A stretch of DNA of 64,000 nt, from NCBI GenBank assembly GCA_030424865.1, contig JAUHVR010000010.1:1-64000 (forward strand), written 5' to 3'. The position numbers were made by a program, and so were the translations under genes. The DNA comes from Alphaproteobacteria bacterium. Lineage in GTDB: Bacteria > Pseudomonadota > Alphaproteobacteria > Rhodobacterales > Rhodobacteraceae. Shown here in pieces: positions 35,598 through 45,076 of this stretch (positions are counted from its first letter, which is position 1; each line of letters begins with the position of its first letter). Under the pieces are notes generated by a model. The model saw only the letters and a program-made list of their open reading frames with translations, did not search any database and was not told the origin of the DNA.

Positions 35598-35939
35598 TCA
35601 GCCCTTGTCGTCTGAGCTGAGCAGGGTCTCAAGGAACTGTTCAAAGGCGTCCAGGTTCACCGCCTCGAACTGACCAAAGCTTTGCATCCAGATGCTGGCG
35701 TCCCGAAGGGCGTCGGGCTCCAGCTTGCACCACTTCACCCGGCCCCGCTTTTCCTGACTGATTAGGCCTGCGGCTGCGAGGATGGTCAGATGTTTCGAGA
35801 TCGCGGCCAGCGAGACTTCGAAAGGCTCGGCCACATCGGTGACGGCCATGTCATCCTCCAGCAGCATCGACAGGATGCGGCGCCGGGTTGGATCGGCGAG
35901 GGCGGCGAAAACCGCGTCAAGTTCAGAGCTTTGCGTCAC
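35598..35939 (-). CDS. ArsR-family transcriptional regulator
   Basis: 113 aa, starting at GTG 35939. ADPTRRRILSMLLEDDMAV and VSLAAISKHLTILAAAGLI are the ArsR winged-helix signatures. No Cys-rich metal site is seen, so it is probably of the non-metal SdpR/YczG type. It converges with the transglutaminase-like gene and lies 84 bp from the divergent MarR gene. The target is not obvious. Confidence 0.88.
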   Translation of the reverse strand: MTQSSELDAVFAALADPTRRRILSMLLEDDMAVTDVAEPFEVSLAAISKHLTILAAAGLISQEKRGRVKWCKLEPDALRDASIWMQSFGQFEAVNLDAFEQFLETLLSSDDKG

Positions 35940-35996
35940 GGCATGGGGCCTAACGGGGGCGGGGGAGGGCCGTCAAGGGCTGTCATTGACTGCATG

Positions 35997-36011
35997 ATAC
36001 AATAGTTGTAT
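35997..36011. promoter_or_regulatory. Palindromic operator upstream of the MarR gene
   Basis: ATACAA-TAG-TTGTAT is a perfect 6-3-6 dyad, 13 bp before the MarR ATG at 36024, in the gap between the divergent ArsR and MarR genes. AT-rich dyads of this size are typical MarR sites, so autorepression of the MarR-deiodinase-like pair is likely. Confidence 0.6.
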
Positions 36012-36023
36012 ATTGCAATTATT

Positions 36024-36473
36024 ATGAAGCCTCAGACCCTGCCCCATTATCACGTCAATCACCTGTCCTTTTTGATCCGAAAGGAACTGGCGCAGCGTTT
36101 TGGTTCGGCGGGCATCCAGGCCTCGCCCGAGGAGTGGGCGCTGTTGCTGCTGTTGCAGGATCAGGCCGACGGGATGACGGCCACCGATCTGTCTGACCGC
36201 AGCCTGCGCGACAAGACGACAGTGACGCGGATGGTCGACAAGCTGGTGGCCAAGGGCTGGGCCGCGCGCCATCCCAGCGACACCGATCGGCGACGGGTCG
36301 TCATCCGGATGACCGATGGCGGACACGCGGCCTTTGGGCAGATGGCAATCTGCGCGCGCGACCTGATCGACCGGTCGTTGGCCGGGATTGATCCAGATGA
36401 TTTGGCGATAACGGTTCGAACGCTGGCGCGGATGACTGGGGCGCTGACAAGCGCGGGAAAGGAGCACAAATGA
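36024..36473 (+). CDS. MarR-family transcriptional regulator
   Basis: 149 aa from the ATG at 36024. A TTG at 36006 would also open this frame but lies inside the palindrome. The winged helix reads MTATDLSDRSLRDKTTVTRMVDKLVAKGW, with the wing DTDRRRVVIRMTDGG. No Shine-Dalgarno is visible. Its stop overlaps the next gene by four bases, so it probably regulates that gene together with itself. Confidence 0.9.
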   Translation: MKPQTLPHYHVNHLSFLIRKELAQRFGSAGIQASPEEWALLLLLQDQADGMTATDLSDRSLRDKTTVTRMVDKLVAKGWAARHPSDTDRRRVVIRMTDGGHAAFGQMAICARDLIDRSLAGIDPDDLAITVRTLARMTGALTSAGKEHK

Positions 36474-37183
36474 CCTATAACTATACGACCTTCGACGCCT
36501 CGGAATACGATCTCGCCAATTTTCGGGGCCCCGTTCCGGGCCGCAAGGCGCCCGATTTCGCAGTGGCGCGTGCCGACGGCGGGTCCGAACGGTTGCTGGA
36601 CTTCGACGGGGACTTTCTGGTGCTCGAGATGGGCAGCCTGACCTGCCCGCTGTTTCAGGGCCGTCGGCCCAGGATGGAGCGCATGGACGCGCATGACGCG
36701 AACGTGGCCTTCAAGGTGCTTTACGTGCGCGAGGCGCATCCTGGCGACCTGATCGGGGCGCACGCGACGCAAGAGGACAAGGCCACCTGTGCGCTGCGCC
36801 TGGTCGAAGAGGAACGGGAAACCCGGACGGTCCTTGTCGATACGCTGGACGGGCAGGTGCACGAGGCCTATGGCGGCTACCCGAATTCGGTCTTCATCAT
36901 CAACCGCAACGGCTGCGTGGTCTATGCCAGCGACTGGAACAACCCAGAGGTCACGGCGCGGGCGCTGGCGCTGCTGAAGCAGGGCAAACCTGCGGACGTC
37001 AAATCCTGGTTCCGGCCGGTGCCGCCCAGCGTCAGCCGCCGGGTGCTGGGGCAGGGTGGCCGGGGATCGATGTCGGATTTCCTGCGCGGATTGCCACGAC
37101 TGATCTGGATGAACCTCATACGTCGCAACATCCGCTTGTTGCTGGGGCGCGGTCCGGGGGTTCTGCCGGACGCCAGCTGCTGA
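36470..37183 (+). CDS. Deiodinase-like thioredoxin-fold protein
   Basis: 237 aa. The central part follows the plan of the iodothyronine deiodinase family: EMGSLTCPLFQGRRPRMERM corresponds to the selenocysteine loop (GSCTUPPF in animals), then VLYVREAHPGDLIG, TVLVDTLDG and ...AYGGYPNSVFIINRNG. The selenocysteine position is Cys and the preceding Cys is Leu, so it is a one-cysteine version. Substrate is not iodothyronine in any obvious sense; a redox or dehalogenation role is possible. Coupled to the MarR gene. Confidence 0.7.
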   Translation: MTYNYTTFDASEYDLANFRGPVPGRKAPDFAVARADGGSERLLDFDGDFLVLEMGSLTCPLFQGRRPRMERMDAHDANVAFKVLYVREAHPGDLIGAHATQEDKATCALRLVEEERETRTVLVDTLDGQVHEAYGGYPNSVFIINRNGCVVYASDWNNPEVTARALALLKQGKPADVKSWFRPVPPSVSRRVLGQGGRGSMSDFLRGLPRLIWMNLIRRNIRLLLGRGPGVLPDASC

Positions 37184-37301
37184 CGGCGTCTTTGCGCAGG
37201 AACCGGATTGAGCAGCCTCGTGATCCGACCCATCACCAGAAAGAATTGGTCTGGGCGAATTTGATCGACTAGCCCTGTTTCGTTCACAAGGGGTGCCCGT
37301 C

Positions 37302-38198
37302 ATGCCGCTGCGCTATTGGGCCCTGATCCTGCTTCTGGCCGCAGGGTGGGGCGCGTCGTTCTTTTTCAACGAGATCCTGCTGCGCGAGCTGGGCCCGTTG
37401 ACGGTCGGGCTGGGCCGGGTCGGCTTTGGCGCCATGGGGTGCTGGATCTGGATTGTCCTGTCGCGCACCGATGTGACCGTGCCCCGGCACATGTGGGGGG
37501 CGCTGGTGCTGTTCGGCCTGATCCAATACGCGGTGCCGCTGTCCGTCTACCCCTTTACCCAACAGTTCATCACCTCGTCCGCCGCAGGCATCGTGAACGC
37601 GACGACACCGATCATGGTGGTGATTGTCAGCCACCTGTGGCCCGGCGGCGAAAAGGCGACCTGGGCCAAGAGCATCGGCGTGGCGCTGGGCTTTGTCGGG
37701 CTGGTCGTCCTGGTTTCGCCCGCTTTTGCTGGACAGGGGGCCTCGGAACCAGTAGCATTGATCGCCACCATGACTGCACCGCTGTGTTACGGCATCGCGA
37801 TGAACCTGTTGCGCCGGTTCGAAGGGCTGGACCGAACCGTCCTGACCGCATGGTCGCTGCTGTTCGGCACCGCGTTCCTGATCCCCGTGGCGCTGGGTGC
37901 CGAAGGGATGCCCACTGTCACACGCATCGAGACCTGGGCCTCGCTCTTCGTCATCGGCTTTGTGCTGACCTCGGCGGCTTTTGTGCTGGTGTTCTGGCTG
38001 ATCCCGCGGGTCGGCGGCACCGTTGCCTCGACCATCACGCTGCTGGCCCCGATCTCGGCGGTGCTTCTGGGGGCGCTGGTGCTGGGCGAAGAGGTTGCCC
38101 TGGTGCAGCTGGCCGGCATGGCGATCATCCTGTCGGGGGTGCTGTTCATCGACGGGCGGGTTCTGAAGCTGTTTCGGCATCGTCAACCGATTGGTTGA
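37302..38198 (+). CDS. DMT-superfamily (EamA) transporter
   Basis: 298 aa from the ATG at 37302, with AAGGGG eight bases upstream. A GTG nine bases earlier is less likely. Ten hydrophobic segments in two EamA repeats (AAGWGASFFFNEILLRELGP; TITLLAPISAVLLGALVLGE). Probable exporter of a small metabolite. It stands 118 bp after the deiodinase-like gene in the same direction. Confidence 0.88.
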   Translation: MPLRYWALILLLAAGWGASFFFNEILLRELGPLTVGLGRVGFGAMGCWIWIVLSRTDVTVPRHMWGALVLFGLIQYAVPLSVYPFTQQFITSSAAGIVNATTPIMVVIVSHLWPGGEKATWAKSIGVALGFVGLVVLVSPAFAGQGASEPVALIATMTAPLCYGIAMNLLRRFEGLDRTVLTAWSLLFGTAFLIPVALGAEGMPTVTRIETWASLFVIGFVLTSAAFVLVFWLIPRVGGTVASTITLLAPISAVLLGALVLGEEVALVQLAGMAIILSGVLFIDGRVLKLFRHRQPIG

Positions 38199-38382
38199 AT
38201 ATGCCCAAAGCGGTGCATTTGGGTGGCTTGGGCGGTCAGAGACCCGGATCGCGGAATCGCGCCCCTAGAAATACTCTTTTAAATCAATGTAATACGGGGT
38301 CCGATTTGACGCATCCCACGCGGTTGACTCAGGGCCCCTCGCCGCTTAGCACAGCCTCAACGATCCGACTGGAACCAATTGC

Positions 38383-38730
38383 GTGAGCGACCCCGATCCG
38401 AAGCAGAAGCTGGACGAGCTAAGTGCCAGGATTGACGCAGCCAAGTCTGCGAAAGAGGGCGGCAAGAGGCATCAGGAGGAACACTATTCGCAGGCCCAGA
38501 TGGGCTGGCGCATGGTGACGGAACTGGTGGCCGGTCTGATGATCGGTTTTGCCATCGGGTACGGGCTGGACACGGTGTTCGGCACAATGCCCATCATGAT
38601 GGTGATATTCATATTGCTGGGTCTGGTGGCCGGGATACGCGTCATGCTGCGCACCGCCGAGGAGATCCAGGACAAGAAACAAGCGGCCGATGCGGCCGGA
38701 ACGGAAAAGGGACCCGAGGATGGCAACTGA
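38383..38730 (+). CDS. atpI: ATP synthase subunit I (AtpI)
   Basis: 115 aa, GTG start at 38383. Charged N-terminus, then two transmembrane helices (about 48-66 and 72-88), then a charged tail, which is the AtpI plan. AtpI helps assemble the c-ring. It is the first gene of the F0 operon. The next gene starts inside its last codons. Confidence 0.87.
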   Translation: MSDPDPKQKLDELSARIDAAKSAKEGGKRHQEEHYSQAQMGWRMVTELVAGLMIGFAIGYGLDTVFGTMPIMMVIFILLGLVAGIRVMLRTAEEIQDKKQAADAAGTEKGPEDGN

Positions 38731-39484
38731 CTCGCACGACAAGGCCGCAGAGGCCGGCAGCCTGACCTTCCACCCGATGGATCAGTTCATCGTCAAACCC
38801 CTGTTTGGCGACGGTGCGGTGGGCATGTTCACGATCACCAACGTGACGCTCTGGCTGTTCCTGGCGATTGTGGCTGTTGTCCTGCTGATGGTTGTCGGCA
38901 CCGCGCGCCGCGCGATCGTGCCCTCGCGCAGCCAGTCGGTTGCAGAACTGGCCTATGGCTTTGTCTACCAGATGGTCGAAGACGTTGCGGGCAAGGACGC
39001 CATCAAGTTCTTCCCCTACATCATGACGCTGTTCATGTTCATCGTCTTTGCCAACTTCTTGGGCCTGATCCCGACCTCGTTCACCACGACCTCGCACTTT
39101 GCGGTGACGCTGGTTCTGGCGCTGGCGGTGTTCTTCACCGTGACCATCCTGGGCTTCGTCAAGAACGGCACCAAGTTCCTGGGCCTCTTCTGGGTGACCG
39201 CGGCGCCGCTGCCGCTGCGCCCGATCCTGGCCGTGATCGAGGTGATTTCCTACTTCGTGCGCCCCGTCAGCCACTTCATCCGTCTTGCCGGCAACGTCAT
39301 GGCAGGCCACGCGGTGATCAAGGTGTTCGCGGGCTTTGCACAGGTGACCGCCGTGGCCCCGCTGGCCGTGGTTGCGATCACCGCCATGTACGGTCTTGAG
39401 GTCCTCGTGGCCTTTATCCAGGCCTACGTTTTCACCATTCTGACCTGCGTGTATCTGAAAGATGCACTGCACCCGTCACACTAA
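38720..39484 (+). CDS. atpB: ATP synthase F0 subunit a
   Basis: 254 aa from ATG 38720 (11-bp overlap with atpI). Subunit a forms the proton half-channels. The essential Arg is in [14 protein letters not shown], and the final helix reads [19 protein letters not shown]. Five to six hydrophobic segments. The operon order atpI-B-E-X-F is typical of alphaproteobacteria, where the F1 genes lie elsewhere. Confidence 0.96.
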   Translation: MATDSHDKAAEAGSLTFHPMDQFIVKPLFGDGAVGMFTITNVTLWLFLAIVAVVLLMVVGTARRAIVPSRSQSVAELAYGFVYQMVEDVAGKDAIKFFPYIMTLFMFIVFANFLGLIPTSFTTTSHFAVTLVLALAVFFTVTILGFVKNGTKFLGLFWVTAAPLPLRPILAVIEVISYFVRPVSHFIRLAGNVMAGHAVIKVFAGFAQVTAVAPLAVVAITAMYGLEVLVAFIQAYVFTILTCVYLKDALHPSH

Positions 39485-39491
39485 CGTCGTG

Positions 39492-39513
39492 GCGGCGGGG
39501 TGAACCCCGCCCT
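39492..39513. repeat. REP-like GC palindrome between atpB and atpE
   Basis: A 22-bp sequence containing GGCGGGGT-GA-ACCCCGCC (39494-39511) matches, with one difference, the left arm of the 25-bp inverted repeat at 55102-55126. It lies between the atpB stop and the atpE ribosome site. It may be a half-copy of a dispersed repeat that here acts as an mRNA-stabilising hairpin. Confidence 0.55.
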
Positions 39514-39553
39514 GCACACCCAACGCAACTTCCAATCGTAAGGAGATATTCAC

Positions 39554-39778
39554 ATGGAAGGCGATCTCGCACACATCGGCGCAGGCCTGGCAGCAATCGG
39601 TTCGGGCGCAGCAGCCATCGGGGTTGGCAACGTGGCCGGCAACTTCCTGGCAGGCGCTCTGCGCAACCCGTCCGCAGCTGCTTCGCAGACTGCAACCCTC
39701 TTCATCGGCATCGCGTTCGCGGAAGCGCTGGGCATCTTCGCCTTCCTCGTGTCGCTGCTGCTGATGTTCGCCGTCTAA
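39554..39778 (+). CDS. atpE: ATP synthase F0 subunit c
   Basis: 74 aa, two-helix hairpin. The polar loop ALRNPS and the ion-carrying Glu in [10 protein letters not shown] (about residue 58) are present. No sodium-binding signature is obvious, so proton use is expected. Strong AAGGAG precedes the ATG. Confidence 0.97.
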   Translation: MEGDLAHIGAGLAAIGSGAAAIGVGNVAGNFLAGALRNPSAAASQTATLFIGIAFAEALGIFAFLVSLLLMFAV

Positions 39779-39864
39779 TCCACGGAACCTGATCCTTACG
39801 CGCGGGCGGTTCCGACCGTTCAGAACCGCCCGATGTAACGACCACCGTTCCTCCGGAGGAAGAC

Positions 39865-40416
39865 ATGGCATCCGAACCAATTGCAAAAGAAGTGGTTGGC
39901 ACCTGTGTCGACAGCCACGGCAGCGCCGTTGGCATGCCGCAGCTGTGTTTCGACTGGTTCCCGAACCAGATCTTCTGGCTGGTCATCACCATTGTGGTGA
40001 TCTTTCTGGTCCTGTCGCGCGTCGCGCTGCCCCGCATTGCTGCGGTTCTGGCGGAACGTCAGGGGACCATCACGAACGACCTTGCTGCTGCCGAGGACCT
40101 GAAGCGTCAGGCCGAGGAAGCGGAAGAGGCGTATAACAAGGCGCTGGCCGATGCCCGTGCCGAAGCGCAGAATATCGTCGCCAAGAACAAGGCCGAGCTG
40201 CAGGCTCAGCTGGACGATGCGATGGCGCAGGCCGATGCCGAGATTGCTGCCAAGACAGCGGAATCGGAGAAAGCCATCTCAGAGATTCGTGCCTCGGCTG
40301 TCGAGAGCATCGAAACTGTTGCCAAGGACACCGCCGAAGCGCTGGTTTCCGCTCTGGGCGGCAAGACCGATGCAGATGCCGTGGCCTCGGCTGTCACCAA
40401 CCGGCTGAAAGGGTAA
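39865..40416 (+). CDS. atpX: ATP synthase F0 subunit b'
   Basis: 183 aa. An N-terminal extension of about 30 residues precedes one transmembrane helix ([22 protein letters not shown]) and a long charged coiled coil. It forms the peripheral stalk as a heterodimer with b, as in photosynthetic and other alphaproteobacteria. CGGAGGA lies just upstream of the ATG. Confidence 0.93.
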   Translation: MASEPIAKEVVGTCVDSHGSAVGMPQLCFDWFPNQIFWLVITIVVIFLVLSRVALPRIAAVLAERQGTITNDLAAAEDLKRQAEEAEEAYNKALADARAEAQNIVAKNKAELQAQLDDAMAQADAEIAAKTAESEKAISEIRASAVESIETVAKDTAEALVSALGGKTDADAVASAVTNRLKG

Positions 40417-40420
40417 GATC

Positions 40421-40984
40421 ATGCGCAAGCTTTCGATTTTCACCGCCGCAGCCGCGCTTGCCGCAAGCCCCGCGCTTGCCGCCAGCGGCCCCTTCTTCTC
40501 GCTGGGCAACACCGACTTTGTCGTGCTGCTGGGCTTCCTGCTGTTCCTCGCGATCCTGATCTACTTCAAGATCCCCGGACTGCTGGGCGGCCAGCTGGAC
40601 AAGCGCGCCGAAGGCATCGCCAACGAGCTGGAAGAAGCCCGCAAGCTGCGTGAAGAAGCGCAGACCCTGCTGGCCAGCTATGAACGCAAGCAGGCAGAAG
40701 TGCAGGCCCAGGCAGACCGCATTGTCGAACACGCCAAGCAAGAGGCCGTTCTGGCCGCTGAACAGGCGCAGGAAGACATGAAAAAGTCCATCGCCCGCCG
40801 TCTGGCGGCTGCGCAGGACCAGATCGCCTCGGCCGAAGCCGCAGCGGTCAAAGAGGTCCGCGACAGCGCGATCACCGTGGCGGTCGAGGCCGCGAACGAC
40901 GTGATCGCCGGCCAGATGACCGAAGCTGATGGGTCGTCGTTGATCGACGACGCGATCAAGGAAGTGGGCACCCGGCTGAACTGA
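40421..40984 (+). CDS. atpF: ATP synthase F0 subunit b
   Basis: 187 aa. The start [20 protein letters not shown] looks like a cleavable signal, followed by the membrane helix ([17 protein letters not shown]) and a long coiled coil. It pairs with b' five bases upstream. Last gene of the F0 operon, followed by a terminator. Confidence 0.93.
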   Translation: MRKLSIFTAAAALAASPALAASGPFFSLGNTDFVVLLGFLLFLAILIYFKIPGLLGGQLDKRAEGIANELEEARKLREEAQTLLASYERKQAEVQAQADRIVEHAKQEAVLAAEQAQEDMKKSIARRLAAAQDQIASAEAAAVKEVRDSAITVAVEAANDVIAGQMTEADGSSLIDDAIKEVGTRLN

Positions 40985-41001
40985 GCCGCGCTGCTTTCCA
41001 C

Positions 41002-41036
41002 AAAAAAACCCGGCCAGCTCTGGCCGGGTTTTTTTG
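41002..41036. terminator. Bidirectional terminator after atpF
   Basis: A 10-bp stem (AACCCGGCCA, arms 41007-41016 and 41021-41030) with a GCTC loop, A-run on the left and T-run on the right. It serves the F0 operon on the plus strand and can also serve the convergent peroxiredoxin-like gene. Confidence 0.92.
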
Positions 41037-41058
41037 TTGCTCCGTGAGTGCGTCCTGA

Positions 41059-41595
41059 TCAGACCGCGCCGGTGTATTCCCCGCGCGCCGGGTAGTCTTT
41101 CTGGATCGCAAAATCCAGCGCGCTGACCAGTTCCGAGAAATGCGGGCGGACAAAGGGCATGGTCTGGACCGAGCCATAATACAGCGTCTGCTGCGGCGTG
41201 ATCATGAAGAGACCGGGTTCGGAAAACAGCGCCGGTTCTTCGATCCCGATCGAGGTCTTGCCGCGCGAGGTCGAGATATAAAGCCCCCATTCCCGTGCCT
41301 TGGTCAGCGACAGGTCATAGGCGATGCGCAGGCTGCTGGCACTGATCTTGTCGGCCATCGCACGGGCGCGCACTTCTCCGTCCGAGCTGACAGCGATGGT
41401 CTTGACCCCGCGTTCGGCAAAATCGGCGGTGCGCTTTTCTAGTTCGGTCAGATAGGTCGCACAGATCGGGCAGTGCAGGCCGCGGTAAAAGCAGACGACC
41501 GTGCCGCGTTCGGTGCTGTCCGTGGACAGGTCGAACGCGCCGTGGTCCAGCGTCGGCAGTTTCAGATCCGGGACGGATTGGCGGGGGATCAGCAT
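41059..41595 (-). CDS. Peroxiredoxin-like AhpC/TSA family protein
   Basis: 178 aa thioredoxin-fold protein. The redox site reads FYRGLHCPICATYL (about residues 36-49), with a CXXC rather than the PXXXTXXC of typical peroxiredoxins. This is characteristic of the peroxiredoxin-like group often paired with AraC regulators. It probably reduces peroxides or thiols. It is divergent from the AraC-type gene 88 bp away. Confidence 0.85.
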   Translation of the reverse strand: MLIPRQSVPDLKLPTLDHGAFDLSTDSTERGTVVCFYRGLHCPICATYLTELEKRTADFAERGVKTIAVSSDGEVRARAMADKISASSLRIAYDLSLTKAREWGLYISTSRGKTSIGIEEPALFSEPGLFMITPQQTLYYGSVQTMPFVRPHFSELVSALDFAIQKDYPARGEYTGAV

Positions 41596-41683
41596 ATTGG
41601 CTCCTGTAAGTGGATTGATCTTGAGACAGGGATGCCAGATAATATCATCAGAAAAATCCGATTAATCTGACAGAAGCTCTGAT

Positions 41684-42430
41684 ATGTCCCATGATCGTTT
41701 GTCCTCGCTGGTCGAGCGTTTTGCGCTGACCGTCCGTGGTGCGGCCCTGGACGAGGCCAACCTGATGGTTCTGGAAACCGACGGGCCCGATCCGATGCAG
41801 ATTGTCCTGCGCACCGATGGCGGTGTGATCGATCCTCCTGCCGGTACGGTGCGATTTGCGGCCCGCATGGATTGGGGTGGCTCCGTCAACCCGATGATGT
41901 CCGCCCTGCCAGACGAGCTGGTCTGCCCCCTGCGGGACGACCTGGGCTGCATGTCGGTCGTAACACTGATCCTGTCCGAGGCCGACGCGCGGCGCTGCGG
42001 GTCCGAAACGGTTCTGTCGCGTCTTTGCGAGGTTCTGTTGGTCCGCATCCTGCGCCAGCAGATCGCGCAGGGGTCAACCGAGCCGGGCTTGCTGGCGGGT
42101 CTGTCCGACCCGCGCCTCAGCCGCGCCATCGTTGCCATCCACAACCGCCCCGGCCACCTGTGGAGCATCGAGGAACTGGCGGACGAGGCGGGCCTGTCGC
42201 GCAGCCGTTTTGCCGATCTTTTTGCCCAGACGGTTGGGGAATCGCCCTCGTCCTACCTGCGCCGGTGGCGGCTGGTTGTGGCCCGGCAGGACCTTGGCCG
42301 GGGGGATCGTGTCGAACGTGTGGCCCACCGCTATGGCTATCAATCCGCCGAAGGGTTCTCCCGCGCCTTCCGCCGCCAGTTCGGGGACCGGCCGGTCGAC
42401 ATCCGTCAGGGGCTGGCAAACTCTCTTTGA
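41684..42430 (+). CDS. AraC-family transcriptional regulator
   Basis: 248 aa. The N-terminal cupin-like sensor (VLRTDGGVIDPPAGTVRF) is followed by two helix-turn-helix motifs (WSIEELADEAGLSRSRFADLF and VERVAHRYGYQSAEGFSRAFRR). It is divergent from the peroxiredoxin-like gene and upstream of an EthD-like gene, so both are candidate targets. Confidence 0.9.
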   Translation: MSHDRLSSLVERFALTVRGAALDEANLMVLETDGPDPMQIVLRTDGGVIDPPAGTVRFAARMDWGGSVNPMMSALPDELVCPLRDDLGCMSVVTLILSEADARRCGSETVLSRLCEVLLVRILRQQIAQGSTEPGLLAGLSDPRLSRAIVAIHNRPGHLWSIEELADEAGLSRSRFADLFAQTVGESPSSYLRRWRLVVARQDLGRGDRVERVAHRYGYQSAEGFSRAFRRQFGDRPVDIRQGLANSL

Positions 42431-42485
42431 CCCACGCACCCGGCGACGCCTATGCTGTCTGAATTCATAGCAGGAGGAGTTTGAT

Positions 42486-42794
42486 ATGCCGGTTACTTTG
42501 CAAGTTCTGTACCCCGTCGCCGAAGGCACCACCTTTGACCATGACTATTACGCCACCACCCACATGGGCCTTGTGATGGAGCATATGGGGCCGCACCTCA
42601 GCTCGGCCCAGGCCTCGAAAGGGTTGGCGGGCGGCCCGGACACACCCGCCGGGTACTATGCCATCGCAACGCTGGCCTTTGCGGACCAGGCTGCGCTGGA
42701 CAGTGCGATGGAGGTCGCCGGGCCCGTGCTGGCCGACATTCCGAACTACTACAACGCCGCGCCACAGATGCTGATCGGCGAGGTTTTGGGCTAG
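42486..42794 (+). CDS. EthD-family protein
   Basis: 102 aa ferredoxin-like (dimeric alpha+beta barrel) protein of the EthD family, with FDHDYYATTHMGLVMEHMGP near the N-terminus. EthD-type proteins accompany oxidative degradation genes. A strong GGAGGAG precedes the ATG by five bases. It lies 55 bp after the AraC gene. Confidence 0.85.
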   Translation: MPVTLQVLYPVAEGTTFDHDYYATTHMGLVMEHMGPHLSSAQASKGLAGGPDTPAGYYAIATLAFADQAALDSAMEVAGPVLADIPNYYNAAPQMLIGEVLG

Positions 42795-42902
42795 GCCAAA
42801 GGCCCTCGCGGGGCATCACGTTTCGCGAGGGCGGTGATCAGAAATTCGCGTTGGACATTTGCCCCGGTTTGGCACAGGGTCACGGGCCGAAGGAGCGCGC
42901 GC

Positions 42903-44147
42903 ATGTCCGACCGTACCCCTCTGATCACCCCGGTTCTGATCGTTGGCGGGATCATCGTCCTGATGTCCTTTGCCATCCGGTCGACTTTTGGCGTGTTCCA
43001 GATTCCGATTGCCGAAGAATTCGGCTGGCTGCGCGCTGAATTCAGTATGGCGATTGCCATACAGAACCTGGCCTGGGGCATTGGACAGCCGATTTTTGGG
43101 GCGATTGCCGAAAAGATCGGGGATCGAAAGGCCATTGTCCTGGGCGCTGTGTGCTACGCCGCAGGTCTGGTGTTCTCGGCCTTTGCAACGACGCCCCTGG
43201 CGCACCAGTTCCACGAGGTCCTGATCGGCTTTGGCATTGCAGGCACCGGGTTCGGCATCATCCTGGCCGTCGTCGGGCGGGCCAGCAGCGACGAGCATCG
43301 CTCGATGTCGATGGCCATTGTCACCGCTGTGGGCAGCGGCGGGCAGATCGTGGGGCCTCCGGTGGCCGAGTGGATGCTGGGCATGATGGGCTGGCAGTCG
43401 GTCTTTATGATCTTTGCAGCGGCAATGCTGGCCAGCCTGCTGTTTCTTCCCGCGATGCGCGCGCCCGCGCGCGCCACGGCGGCTGAGCTGCAGGACAGCA
43501 TGGGCACCGTCCTGGTCCGCGCCTTCCGCGATCCGTCGTACACGCTGATCTTTCTGGGCTTCTTCAGCTGCGGCTATCAGCTGGGTTTTGTCACTGCCCA
43601 CTTCCCGGCCTTCGTGACCGAGCTCTGCGGTCCCATCGCGCCGGGAGGGCTGCTGCACGGCATGGGGATCACGACAACCTCGGCCCTGGGGGCGGTTGCG
43701 CTCGCAGTCGTTGGCGCTGCCAACATCGTCGGGACCCTGGCCGCGGGATGGGCGGGTAAGCGGTGGAGCAAGAAATACTTGCTGGCCATCGTCTACACCG
43801 TGCGCACTGTCGTTTCCGCGCTGTTCATCATGTTCCCGATCACGCCCACCAGCGTGCTGCTGTTTTCGGTTGCGATGGGCAGCACATGGCTGGCGACGGT
43901 GCCGCTGACCTCGGGTCTGGTGGCGCATATCTACGGGCTGCGGTTCATGGGCACTTTGTACGGGTTTGTCTTTTTCTCGCACCAGGTGGGCAGCTTCCTG
44001 GGCGTCTGGCTGGGCGGGCGGATGTATGACGCTTTTGGCGACTACACCGCCGTCTGGTGGATTGGCGTCGCCGTCGGGGCCTTCAGCGCGATTGTGCATC
44101 TGCCGGTGAAAGAAACCCGGCTCGAGGACCGCATGACGCCCGCCTAG
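42903..44147 (+). CDS. MFS transporter
   Basis: 414 aa from ATG 42903. Twelve hydrophobic segments, with MFS loop IGQPIFGAIAEKIGDRKA between helices 2 and 3. It resembles oxalate/formate-antiporter-like or monocarboxylate MFS members. The gene end overlaps the convergent alpha/beta hydrolase gene by four bases. Confidence 0.9.
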   Translation: MSDRTPLITPVLIVGGIIVLMSFAIRSTFGVFQIPIAEEFGWLRAEFSMAIAIQNLAWGIGQPIFGAIAEKIGDRKAIVLGAVCYAAGLVFSAFATTPLAHQFHEVLIGFGIAGTGFGIILAVVGRASSDEHRSMSMAIVTAVGSGGQIVGPPVAEWMLGMMGWQSVFMIFAAAMLASLLFLPAMRAPARATAAELQDSMGTVLVRAFRDPSYTLIFLGFFSCGYQLGFVTAHFPAFVTELCGPIAPGGLLHGMGITTTSALGAVALAVVGAANIVGTLAAGWAGKRWSKKYLLAIVYTVRTVVSALFIMFPITPTSVLLFSVAMGSTWLATVPLTSGLVAHIYGLRFMGTLYGFVFFSHQVGSFLGVWLGGRMYDAFGDYTAVWWIGVAVGAFSAIVHLPVKETRLEDRMTPA

Positions 44148-45076
44148 ACGCGGCGATCCACCAGCAGCGCTTGTCGAAGCGCTTCGGCGACGTCGGTCGG
44201 GTGCGTATAGACCAGCCCATGTTCGGCGTTCTTGATGACCTCTTGGTGCACGTGCCGGTTCCATTGGGTCAGCGTGCCGAGCGCGCGCAGCGGGATCACG
44301 CTGTCTCGTTCGCCGAAGATCGCCGAGACGGGCAGGCGCGACTGGCGGATAGCGGTATGATGCGCCTGCATCGGGCGTCGCATCATCCCCCGCAGGCTGG
44401 ACAGAACCGACCGAAGGAACCCGCGCCGCGCCAGCTCTTGTAGTTGAACGGCCTTGATGCCCGGCACGCCGACCGGGTCGTCAGGATCACCCAGAACCGA
44501 GCGTCGCAGCAGGTGCGGATAGACCGTATGAAACAGCCAGTCGCCCAGAACCGGCAGTTCGGGTGCGATGCGGGCCAGCCATCCCAGGTCATGTTCCATA
44601 CCGGCCGGGGCGATCAGCACCAGGTGGCGCAGACGGTCCGGATGCGCGGCTGCAAACGCGGTGGCGATGCCGCCGCCCATGGAATAGCCGATCAGCGTCA
44701 CGTCCTCGGTCACTTCGAGCGCGGCCAGAAGTTCGGTCAACTGGTCGACAAAGAAGTCCGCGGTCTGGAACCCGCGCGGACGGTCCGACAGGCCGCGCCC
44801 ATAAAGATCATAGGTCAGCACGCGGTAGCCCATACCTGTCAGATGCGGGATCAGGCCCCCCCAGACAGGAGAGGGCGTTGTCAGCCCATGCACGCATACG
44901 ATCACCGGCCCCCGGTCGCGGCCATGCCAGGTGTAGTGGGTCCTCCCTTTGCTGAGCTTGACAAAGCTTGCGTCCAATCCGTCGCGATCCCTCGCAATCG
45001 GACGGCGCAGCCATTCGCGAACGCCGGGCAGGGTCAGGCCCACGAGCGCAGTTGCGGTCAGCGCTGCTCCGATCAC
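44144..45076 (-). CDS. Alpha/beta hydrolase
   Basis: 310 aa, GTG start overlapping the preceding gene (GTGA). An N-terminal hydrophobic segment (about 3-20) could anchor it. The catalytic Ser is in GYSMGGG (about residue 149), and the oxyanion HG is in VCVHGLTTPS. The final His is in NAEHGLVY. An esterase, lipase or C-C hydrolase of unknown substrate. Confidence 0.87.
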   Translation of the reverse strand: MIGAALTATALVGLTLPGVREWLRRPIARDRDGLDASFVKLSKGRTHYTWHGRDRGPVIVCVHGLTTPSPVWGGLIPHLTGMGYRVLTYDLYGRGLSDRPRGFQTADFFVDQLTELLAALEVTEDVTLIGYSMGGGIATAFAAAHPDRLRHLVLIAPAGMEHDLGWLARIAPELPVLGDWLFHTVYPHLLRRSVLGDPDDPVGVPGIKAVQLQELARRGFLRSVLSSLRGMMRRPMQAHHTAIRQSRLPVSAIFGERDSVIPLRALGTLTQWNRHVHQEVIKNAEHGLVYTHPTDVAEALRQALLVDRRV

